Of a stretch of DNA of 7,941 nucleotides, positions 1-7,300 are shown one piece after another (positions within the stretch are counted from its first letter, which is position 1; each line of letters starts with the position of its first letter). This DNA comes from Lysobacterales bacterium (GTDB taxonomy: Bacteria; Pseudomonadota; Gammaproteobacteria; Xanthomonadales; SZUA-5). The stretch is taken from contig JANJUH010000418.1 of NCBI GenBank assembly GCA_024710675.1, positions 1 to 7,941 on the forward strand. The letters are read 5' to 3'. The notes under the pieces were generated by a model. That model was not told where the DNA came from and searched no databases. It worked only from the letters and a program-made list of their open reading frames with translations. A program made the position numbers and the translations under genes.

Positions 1-2972
1 AAGCTGATCGTGCCTCCGATCACGCCGGCACTGCTGATCGTCAGGCCGGTCGGCAGGCCCGTTGCGGAGAAGCTCAGGCTGTGGCCGTCCGGATCGCTGA
101 AGTTGCCCGACACATTGCTGCTGATCACCGCACCTTCGGCATCGGTGCGATCGGCAATCGGCGTGGTCACCGTCGGCGGCTGGTTCGCGACGGTCGGCGT
201 CACGCAGATGTTCAGACCCCATCCCTGGAGCGCGCCGGTGTCACCGCGGACGTGGTCGGTGATCCGGAGTGTCCAGGTTCCGTTGGCGGCCTGGCCGTTG
301 AAGGCTGACAAGGCGTTGCTCGGACGGTAGGTGCCACCGCCCACCGGCGGACAGGGCCAGCCGCCAGCCGCGCCCGCGGCCTGGTCGTCGAGGTTCAGAT
401 CAAAGTTGTCCTGGCTGGCGCAGGAGCGCGCCATGATCTGCAGGTTGGTCGCCGCAGGACTGATCAGGTTGAAGGACAGGTCGTTGATCCACGTGTGGGT
501 GCCCCGCAGGCCCACCACGTTGACGTCGACGATGCTGCCCGCGAGCGCACTGCTCAACACCGAGTTGGTGATGCCCAACGTGCCGCCGCCTGCATTCGTG
601 TAATCGACCAGCGTCTTCGGCACATCGCTGCTGGTGATGAGCTGGCAGACCTGGTTGACCGTGGTGAAGCTGCGCGCCGCCGAGTTGGCACCGCCGCCGC
701 ACAGATTGTTGGCTCGCACGCGCCAGTAGTGGGTCGTTTGGGCAGCCAGGTCGCTGGGCAGGGTGTGACTGGTGCCTGCAACGGTGGCGGCATAGGCAAT
801 GCTGGCGAAGTTTGCCGCCGTCGAGACTTCGAGGACGTAGGACTGTGCACCGGCGACCGCCTGCCAGCTGAGCGTCGGCCGCAAGGCCACGGCCGTGGCG
901 CCATCGGCCGGCCCGACCAGACTGGGCGCCAGCGGTGCGCTGCCGTAGGTGCTGAGGACAGAAAAGCCACTGGCCGTGTTGCTCGGTGCAGCCGTGTCGG
1001 TGGCTGTGAACTCCAGCAGGTGGACCCCCGTGACGCCCGTCAGGCCATTCAGTGTGTAGACGCTGCTCTTGGTCGGATCGATGACCGGATTCGGTGCGAA
1101 GCTGCCGCTGGTCCCGGCCGGCAGTCCGCTGGCTGAGAGTGTGGCAGTGCCGGGAAAACGATCGTCGAGCGTGACCGTGAACTGGGCCGAGTCCATGCTC
1201 GCGGTGCACATCTCGCGCTCGCTGGGCGCCACGGTCAGCAGGATCGGGCAGGTCGCACCGTACAACTCGTTGCCGCGGTCGAGCGCATCCTTGAGTTGCA
1301 CCAGACCCCAGCCGGTGACCTGGTCCCAGCCCGGCCCATAATTGATGCCCGTTACCGGCATGACGCCCTGCAGGTCCTTCGCGGTCTCGCGGAGCAGCAG
1401 GCGGAGCTGCTTGTTGGTCACCGCGGCAGGACCACCGCAGGCATCCCAGATGAAGCCGACGGCCGCGGCCACGCCCGGCGTGGCCATCGAGGTGCCGCTG
1501 TAGTAATCGTAACCACCGCTGCAGGTCGCGCAGGAGCTGCCATCGTCGGCGATCACCGTGGTCGCGACATTGATCGCGCCGGCGAGCAGCGCCTGGCCAT
1601 CGGCCTGCGACAGGCTCAATGCAGGGATCAGGGGCGCGGTACATCCGCCACCGCAGGTGCCGCCAAAGGATCCGGCGACATTGTTGTAGATCAGCGCGGC
1701 CAAGCCCCCCTGGCTGCGGGCCCGGTTGACCTTTTCCGCAAAGGACACATCGCCGCGCTCGCAGAGCACCACCTTGCCGCTCCAGTCCTGCACCGGGTCG
1801 GTGTTGCGGCAGCGGCCGCCGCTCACGAGCGGCGCGGTCACCGTACCCAGTCCGGCTTCCTCGATATGGGCGCCGTTGTAGGTGATGCCGTTGGCGGTGG
1901 CCGAATAATTGGGAACCGCGCCATCCGGGGCGGGCACGGTGGAGAGCACCTGCACGCCGCCACCGGCCAGTTCCACCACGTCCCATTCCGAATTCGCCGG
2001 CGGGCTGGCCGGGTTGTAGCTGGTGGTCGGGTGCTGGGTGAAGTCGGCTGCCAGCTCGTTCTCGTCGATGGCCGCCACCGAGACCACGGAATCGTAGCTC
2101 GCCGGGTAGCTGCGGGTGGCATCGCCATCGTTACCGGCGGCCGCGATATTGAGGATGCCGTTGGTGTCGTAGAGGCCCTGGAAAATCCCTTCCTCGGTCG
2201 CGCTGGCACCCCCGCCCAGGCTCATGCTGATGACGTTGGCACCCTCGTCGCGGCATTTCTGCGCGGCCGCGCCCAGGTTTGACTGGCCGGTCACCCAATT
2301 ACCCGCGTTGTTGAAGACCTTGAGGATGTAGAGCTCGGCGCCACCGGGCATCACCCCGACCACGCCGATGTCGTTGTTGAGGGCGTTGGCCGTGCCGGCG
2401 ACGTGCGTGCCATGGCCATTGCCGTCCTCGAACCACTGCTCCCCGCTGATCTGCGAGAAGCCATCGACGGTCATGCCCTGGAAGTCGTCGTGCGGGCCGT
2501 AAAAACCGGTGTCGATGATGCAGAACTTGACGCCGGAGCCATTGGGTTCCAGCGGATCGACATTGCCGTCGCGATCCTTGTCCCAGATGTCACGGGCCTG
2601 GAACTGGTCGATGTTCCACGGCACCACCTGCGCCTGCAATCGATGTTCGGGCACGGGCTCGAACAGCGAGACGTTGGGATTGCGCGCGATGCCGTCGGCA
2701 GCAGCCTCCGGCAGCATGATGGCGAGGGTATCGACCATGTCGATGCGATGGGTGACCTCACCGCCTTGCGCGCGTACGGCCTGCTCGACGTCACCGGAGC
2801 GGCCACGCTGGTAACGGACGTAGAACGGTCGCACGCCCGCCGGATTACCTGCAGCCTTGGTTTCCTGCTCCGGCGAGACCTCAGCGCCGGGCGCCTGCCC
2901 GGACCCCTGGCCGACATGGAAGCCGCCCAGTGAGGCGGCAAGAGCGACAGCCAGAGTGCTGCGGATCAACAT
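1..2972 (-). CDS. Secreted S8 (subtilisin-like) serine protease with PA, FN3-like, P/Homo B and Ig/cadherin-like domains; 3' end cut by the window edge
   Basis: The frame is open for 990 codons from an ATG at 2972 to the window edge. This start gives a signal peptide: Arg4, then a hydrophobic stretch to about residue 18, with likely cleavage near residue 27. A weak GGGA lies 8 nt upstream. Residues ~48-112 look like an I9-type inhibitory propeptide. The catalytic domain (~118-570) has Asp154 (IIDTG), His187 (HGTHVAGT), oxyanion Asn281 (AAGN) and Ser495 (GTSMATP). Asn281 and Ser495 are 214 residues apart, against 66 in subtilisin, because a PA domain (~360-475, with Cys388/Cys404) is inserted. 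A DxDxDG loop (131-139) precedes the catalytic Asp. FN3-like (~678-772), P/Homo B (~780-925, ending near TWTLRITD and GWGLNICV) and cadherin/Ig-like (~930 onward) modules follow. The protein probably leaves by Sec plus type II secretion and degrades extracellular protein. Substrate and full length are unknown. The gene seems monocistronic, with its own operator upstream. Confidence 0.93.
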   Translation of the reverse strand, partial: MLIRSTLAVALAASLGGFHVGQGSGQAPGAEVSPEQETKAAGNPAGVRPFYVRYQRGRSGDVEQAVRAQGGEVTHRIDMVDTLAIMLPEAAADGIARNPNVSLFEPVPEHRLQAQVVPWNIDQFQARDIWDKDRDGNVDPLEPNGSGVKFCIIDTGFYGPHDDFQGMTVDGFSQISGEQWFEDGNGHGTHVAGTANALNNDIGVVGVMPGGAELYILKVFNNAGNWVTGQSNLGAAAQKCRDEGANVISMSLGGGASATEEGIFQGLYDTNGILNIAAAGNDGDATRSYPASYDSVVSVAAIDENELAADFTQHPTTSYNPASPPANSEWDVVELAGGGVQVLSTVPAPDGAVPNYSATANGITYNGAHIEEAGLGTVTAPLVSGGRCRNTDPVQDWSGKVVLCERGDVSFAEKVNRARSQGGLAALIYNNVAGSFGGTCGGGCTAPLIPALSLSQADGQALLAGAINVATTVIADDGSSCATCSGGYDYYSGTSMATPGVAAAVGFIWDACGGPAAVTNKQLRLLLRETAKDLQGVMPVTGINYGPGWDQVTGWGLVQLKDALDRGNELYGATCPILLTVAPSEREMCTASMDSAQFTVTLDDRFPGTATLSASGLPAGTSGSFAPNPVIDPTKSSVYTLNGLTGVTGVHLLEFTATDTAAPSNTASGFSVLSTYGSAPLAPSLVGPADGATAVALRPTLSWQAVAGAQSYVLEVSTAANFASIAYAATVAGTSHTLPSDLAAQTTHYWRVRANNLCGGGANSAARSFTTVNQVCQLITSSDVPKTLVDYTNAGGGTLGITNSVLSSALAGSIVDVNVVGLRGTHTWINDLSFNLISPAATNLQIMARSCASQDNFDLNLDDQAAGAAGGWPCPPVGGGTYRPSNALSAFNGQAANGTWTLRITDHVRGDTGALQGWGLNICVTPTVANQPPTVTTPIADRTDAEGAVISSNVSGNFSDPDGHSLSFSATGLPTGLTISSAGVIGGTIS

Positions 2973-3012
2973 GGCGTGAGTCCCGAGTGGATCAGGCGTC
3001 AAGCGTACGGCC

Positions 3013-3025
3013 TCACACCCTGTGA
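3013..3025. repeat. Short palindrome TCACA-CCC-TGTGA in the protease leader
   Basis: A perfect 5-bp inverted repeat with a 3-bp centre lies between the CRP/Clp-type site and the protease start. Its arms are the same pentamers as the CRP half-sites but in the opposite arrangement, with the wrong spacing for a normal CRP dimer. Its centre (3019) is 31.5 bp from the operator centre, about three helical turns. It could be a degenerate operator, a site for another regulator, or chance. Confidence 0.35.
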
Positions 3026-3042
3026 AGCCCACCTCCCGGAAG

Positions 3043-3058
3043 TGTGATCGCCGTCACA
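3043..3058. promoter_or_regulatory. CRP/Clp-family operator upstream of the S8 protease
   Basis: The sequence TGTGATCGCCGTCACA matches TGTGA-N6-TCACA, the consensus of E. coli CRP and of the xanthomonad homologue Clp, in all ten defining positions. It is centred 78 bp upstream of the protease ATG and about 90 bp after the end of the preceding gene, so the protease is the natural target. In Xanthomonas, Clp is known to control extracellular enzymes and to respond to cyclic-di-GMP, which fits a secreted protease. I see no convincing -35/-10 pair at a standard class I or class II distance, so activation versus repression is not decided by the sequence. Confidence 0.7.
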
Positions 3059-3070
3059 GTATGACGATAG

Positions 3071-3084
3071 GCCGCAGTTGCGGC
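3071..3084. other. Small GC-rich hairpin after the methyltransferase gene
   Basis: GCCGCA and TGCGGC form a 6-bp inverted repeat around two bases, so at most five pairs with a four-base loop. It lies about 55 bp past the methyltransferase stop. No T-run follows on the minus strand, so it does not qualify as a standard intrinsic terminator; it may slow polymerase or be incidental in GC-rich DNA. Confidence 0.25.
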
Positions 3085-3139
3085 AGGCGCCTCGCGAACC
3101 TCGCTCAGGCACCTCGGCTGGTCATGCACGAAAGCCGGT

Positions 3140-4192
3140 CTAGCCGCGGGCCTGAGCTGCGTGGGCACGCCTGCGGCCTGCGATCACCCCCTGCCCTGCC
3201 ATGGCCCGTGCCCTGAGCTGGCCGCAGCCGCCATCGACATCCTGCCCTGCCGACTGGCGCATCTTGGCGAGGATGCCGAGCCGGTGCAGCTTGCGGATGA
3301 TCTCGCGGGCGCGCTCCTCTTCCGGACGCCGGAACGGCAAGCCCTCGCCCGAGTTGAAGGGAATCAGGTTGATCACCGCATACTTGCCGCGCAGCAGCTC
3401 GACGATGCCGGCGAGTTCCTCCTCGCTGTCGTTGATGCCGTCGAGCAGCGTCCACTGGTATTGGATCGGATAGCCGGTGGCGCGAGCGTAGCGTTCTCCG
3501 GCTTCCACGAGGTCGACCGGATCGATGCGCGGCGCCTTCGGCAGCAGCGTGGCGCGCAGTTCGGCCCGCGTGGTGTGAAGCGACAGCGCCAACGCGGGTT
3601 TGACCGGGCCCTTCGGCAGGCGCTCGAACACGCGCGGATCGCCGACCGTGGAGAACACCAGGTTCTTGTGGCCGATGTCGCCGACGCTGCCCAGCAGTTC
3701 GATGGCATCCATCACGTTGTCGAGGTTGTGCGCCGGCTCGCCCATGCCCATGAAGACGACCCGGCGGACCTTGCGCTGTCTTCGCGCGAGCACGACCTGG
3801 GCGACGATCTCGGCGCTACCGATCTGCCGGATCAGGCCACTGCGGCCCGTCATGCAGAACACGCAGCCCACCGCGCAGCCCACCTGCGTCGACACGCAGA
3901 CGCCCTCACGTGGCAGCAGTACGCTCTCCACCGCCTGCCCGTCGCGCAATTGCACCAACAGCCTTGCCGAGCCATCGGCGCTCGGATGCTCGGATTGCAC
4001 GCGGGCGAGGCCGGCCAGTTCTTCGGTCAGCGCCGGCAGTGCCGCCCGCAGGCTGGCCGGAAAGAATTGGGCAGGGTCGCCCTTGCCCGCGTCGAGCGCC
4101 CAACCGCGCACCCAGGCCTTCAGGATGGCCTCTTCGTGGCGCGGCTTGGCGCCGTGTTCGCGCAGGCGTTGGCGGATGTCGGAGATGTGCAT
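3140..4192 (-). CDS. RlmN/Cfr-family radical SAM RNA (adenine-C2) methyltransferase, short divergent form
   Basis: The protein has 350 residues from the ATG at 4192 to TAG at 3140. An in-frame GTG at 4252 would add 20 residues (PHGLPLAG...) unlike family N-termini. The ATG is preferred, though no clear Shine-Dalgarno is visible at it. The radical SAM cluster motif CxxxCxxC is Cys106, Cys110 and Cys113. GMGEP (149-153) is the usual SAM-contact motif. Glu96 in LLPRE precedes the cluster as in RlmN. Cys323 in GGCGQL matches the methyl-carrying cysteine (E. coli RlmN Cys355, Cfr Cys338). RlmN methylates C2 of A2503 in 23S rRNA and A37 in some tRNAs. This protein keeps the whole catalytic set, but its N-terminal ~90 residues are short and unlike the usual RlmN start, and it is about as long as Cfr (349). 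It may be a second paralogue, so I withhold the rlmN symbol. It is separated from both neighbours by ~170 bp. Confidence 0.92.
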   Translation of the reverse strand: MHISDIRQRLREHGAKPRHEEAILKAWVRGWALDAGKGDPAQFFPASLRAALPALTEELAGLARVQSEHPSADGSARLLVQLRDGQAVESVLLPREGVCVSTQVGCAVGCVFCMTGRSGLIRQIGSAEIVAQVVLARRQRKVRRVVFMGMGEPAHNLDNVMDAIELLGSVGDIGHKNLVFSTVGDPRVFERLPKGPVKPALALSLHTTRAELRATLLPKAPRIDPVDLVEAGERYARATGYPIQYQWTLLDGINDSEEELAGIVELLRGKYAVINLIPFNSGEGLPFRRPEEERAREIIRKLHRLGILAKMRQSAGQDVDGGCGQLRARAMAGQGVIAGRRRAHAAQARG

Positions 4193-4272
4193 GGGGCTAT
4201 CGAGGGCTGCGGCGGCGTGGATTCTGCCTGCAAGCGGGAGCCCATGCGGCACATGGTTGCCATGGCCGTGAA

Positions 4273-4362
4273 GGTAGCCCGCGTTGGCCGCCGCAGGCGG
4301 ACTAAGCGGGGTGCTTGCCGCAAGCCCCCGCGGGTAGCGCCTGCGGCGCCACCCACGCTACC
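4273..4362. repeat. Head-to-head pair of ~45-nt palindromic units (REP/BIME-like intergenic element)
   Basis: Unit one (4273-4318, plus) and unit two (4362-4320, minus) align along their lengths. Both begin GGTAGC, share a GCCGCAGGCG core and a GCGGGG block, and end GCTTGC. They meet at a perfect GCTTGC-C-GCAAGC palindrome centred on 4319. Each unit also folds on itself: unit one pairs CCGCC with GGCGG (4288-4300) inside CCCGC/GCGGG (4278-4310); unit two is described separately. The element fills most of the gap between the ATPase stop and the methyltransferase start. The rest of the gap (4193-4272) shows no convincing promoter. The layout resembles REP-type dispersed repeats, but a copy number cannot be seen from one window. 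Confidence 0.6.
4329..4357 (-). terminator. 13-bp hairpin after the ATPase stop, terminator-like but without a U-tract
   Basis: Arms 4345-4357 and 4329-4341 pair over 13 bp around a GCA triloop in minus-strand RNA, starting about 9 nt after the ATPase stop codon. Two of the pairs are G-U wobbles on the minus strand and would be A-C mismatches on the plus strand, so the fold suits the ATPase transcript. What follows is GGGGCTTGCGG, not a U-run. It could act as a pause or 3' exonuclease barrier, or need other factors to terminate. Confidence 0.4.
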
Positions 4363-4365
4363 GGT

Positions 4366-7300
4366 CTACTTTTCGGTACCGGGACCGCGCTTTGCCACCA
4401 CTCGCCTGGCCAGCGCGTCGAGCTCGGTGCGCACGCCGCGGACCTGCTGCCAGATGTCGTGGTCCAGCGTCATCTTGTGGTGCAGCGCGGAGACCAGCGG
4501 GACCAGGGTTTCCTCGTAGGCCTTTGCCATCGCCGCCAGTGCCTCGGCGAGGCTGGGCGGCATGTCGAGGCGCGGATCGCGGGCGAGTGCGGTGCGGATG
4601 TCGGCGAGCGCACCGAGGGCTTCCAGGGCCTTGCCGACGCGCGCAGCCTCGCCCTGCTGCTTCTCGAGCTGCAGCGCGATGTCGGCGAGCACCTGGGCGG
4701 CGCGGGTGGCGCCGTCGGCCTGCTTGCCGCCCTGTTTGGCCAGGCGCCGGAAGTTGTCGACGATCTCCTGCCAGCGCGCGGCTTCCTCGGCACTGGGCTG
4801 GCCGATCAGGTGCGCGAGCCGGATCAGGTTTTCCTCGGCGCGGGCACCGAGCGTCTGCGCCTCGCCGCGGTAGTGGTCGCGCAACAGCGAGTCGAGTTCG
4901 CCATCGGTCATCAAGGGCGAGAGCTGGGCGGCGAGCTTGACCATGTTGCGGTAGCTGCCCTGCAGCTTGAAGGGCGGCTCGGCGCGGTAGGCATCGTCCT
5001 GAGCCGCGCTGGCGACATAGGCGGCGTTGACGCGCGCCAGCACGTCGCGGACCTTGACCATGCGCCGCACCAGCTCGATCGCCTGGATGCCGCCGGGCAG
5101 CCCGGGCGGCGGCGCCTCGTCCTCGCCTCGGGCGATGCGCAGCACCTGCTGGATCTCGGCGCGCGGGCGCTCGGCCAGCGGTGCGCTGGTCGGATTGGCG
5201 GTCAGCGCGTTCTCGATGTAGCTGTCGGCAAACAGCGCCTCGCGGCCGCTCAGCACATCGCCGAGGTTGTAGACATCGGCGCGGTTGGCCAGCATGTCCG
5301 GAATGCGGAAGGCCTCGCCGGACTCGGTGTAAGGATTGCCGGCCATCACCAGCGCGAAGCGCTTGCCGCGCATGTCGATGGTGCGCGCCACGCCATCGAC
5401 CACCGCATCGATGCGCCGCGTGCCGTCGGCCAGCGAGATGAACTTCTGCAGGAACTCCGGCGAGCAGTGCTGGATGTCGTCGACGTAGAGCATCACGTTG
5501 GCGCCCATCGCCAGGCCCAGGTTGAGCTTGACCAGCTCGTCGCCGGCGCCGCGGTGCGGGGCCTGCGCGGGATCGAGCGACGTCACCTCGTGGCCCAGCG
5601 TGGGACCGTTGACACGGACGAAGATCATGCCGAGGCGATCGGCGATGTACTCCATCAGCGTGGTCTTGCCGTAACCCGGCGGCGAGATCAGCAAGAGCAG
5701 GCCCGAGCGGTCCGAGCGGGCGTCACCCAACGTGCCGATCTGCTTGGCGAGGTTGTTGCCGACCAGTGGCAGGTAGACCTCGTCGATCAGGCGATTGCGG
5801 ACGAAGCCCGCGAGTGGCTTGGCCAGGAAGCGATCGAGCCCAAGTCGGGCCCGCTCGCGCTCGCTGAGCTTGTGGCGCAGCGCGGCGAAGGCGTGCCATT
5901 CGGGTGAGATGACCTGTTCGTGGTGAGCGAGGCGTTCGAGGAACTCCGGAAAATCGAGCGCCAGCACGCCGCCTTGCACGCGCGGATGCTCACCGGCCAA
6001 ACCCTCGATACGGGTATGCAGAGCGACGTTCACGCGCTCGCGCGGCAGCGCGGGCAGGCAGAGAATGGCGGCAGCCTCCAGTTGCGTTGCCGACGCCGCT
6101 GCGGGGTCGATGACGGCACACCAGCTCCGCGCCAACTCCAGCTTCTCGCCCGGCGCGAGTGAGGATTCGAGCGCCGCGAGCGCGTTCTTCGGCAGCTCGC
6201 GGGTGCAACGCTCGGCGAGGTCGAGCGCCTCGGCGCTCGCGGCGAAGGCTGTCGGTGCCGCGGAAAGGCTGGCGGCGAGGTGGCGCGCGGCGGCATCGAG
6301 ACGCGCGGGCGTGGCCGGCAGACCGAGCGCGTTTGCGGCCTGCTCGAGCCGCTGCGTCCACGAGGGCGGCACCGGCATCGCCTGTCCGCGCGCGAGGAAC
6401 CACGACAAACCGGCGGCCAGCGCGCGCGAGGCGCCCTGTTCGCCCGGATCGAGCGCGGCATACGCCATCTGCGCCAGCACCCGCGCCGGCGCCGGCCAGC
6501 GTAGCTCCCCGGCCTGCGCGGCAATGCGCGCCAGCTCGGCCAGGATCCGCGCCGCATCGGCATCGTGCACGCCGCGCTGGTAATCCTCGGCGGGATGCTT
6601 CAGTGCTTCTTCCGCGACCACCTGCGCCAGTTGCTCGCCGGCCCCGGCGGCCAGCGCCGCCTGCACGACGGCATCGCCCTGCCCTGCCCGCCGCCACAGC
6701 CGCCAGGCCAGGAACTCGGCGCGATAGACCTCGGTGGTTTCGTTCGGCAGCACCTGGCCCCAGACACTGCGATGCTGTTCGGCGGCGGGCTCGTCCAGCC
6801 GCACGCGGTAATCGGTGCCGGTCAGTTGCAGCGACAGGCCACGCTCGTCGTGCAACAGCGCCAGTTCGAGCGGTCGCCGCTCGATCGTGAAACGGTGGCG
6901 GCCGAGCGTCAACGACTCGCCGGCGCTGCCGAGGTCGAGCCGGTCGCGCAGGTCGCGCAGTCCCGCTTCCTTCATGCTGCGCAGGCGGCCATCCAGCTCA
7001 TCGGCGGCCACCGCATCGCCGAGCGCGCGCAGCTCGCCGAGCTGCACGCGGGCGCGCTCGACCAGCGTGTCTCCGGCGAAGAAGGCGTTGAGTTCCTCGG
7101 TGCTGCTCAGTCGCGCGATGCGCCGCGGCACGCCGTCGAGCACGCGGGTGATCGCCTCGCGCAAGCCCTGGGCACGACGGGCACGCTGCGCGCCGATCTG
7201 CTCGCGGCGCGCGGCGAAGGCTTCGAGCGCAGCCTCGCGGCGGGTCACCAGTTCGCCGAGGAAGCCCGGCTGGCTGCCGAAGCGGCCTTCCAGTTGCTCG

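Noticed and set aside
400..1986. Minus-strand open frame of 528 codons inside the protease region
   Set aside because: It overlaps the protease in another frame on the same strand. Its product is low-complexity Arg/Gly/His/Gln, whereas the other frame carries Ser495, PA, FN3 and P domains.
1296..2282. Plus-strand open frame of 328 codons opposite the protease
   Set aside because: It is antisense to the catalytic domain, has no family resemblance, and is explained by GC skew between codon positions.
2973..3139. A classical -35/-10 promoter for the protease
   Set aside because: TACGCT (3007-3002, minus) is a weak -10 look-alike, but no -35 at 16-18 bp fits and its distance to the CRP-type site is out of phase, so I did not annotate it.
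3140..4192. A Cfr antibiotic-resistance gene
   Set aside because: Length is similar, but overall motifs are RlmN-like, base composition matches the neighbours, and there is no mobile element or resistance context.
4193..4252. GTG at 4252 as start of the methyltransferase
   Set aside because: The added 20 residues do not resemble RlmN-family N-termini, and the ATG at 4192 begins a sensible helix (ISDIRQRLREHG). It remains possible, since neither start has a good Shine-Dalgarno.
3161..4519. Plus-strand open frame of 452 codons across the methyltransferase and the gap
   Set aside because: It runs antisense to the whole radical SAM gene and through the inverted repeat, with no recognisable domain and biased composition.
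4315..5907. Plus-strand open frame of 530 codons opposite the ATPase gene
   Set aside because: It is antisense to well-conserved AAA+ motifs, starts inside the intergenic repeat, is rich in Gln, His, Arg and Ala, and shows no family motif. It is the usual mirror of GC-rich third positions.
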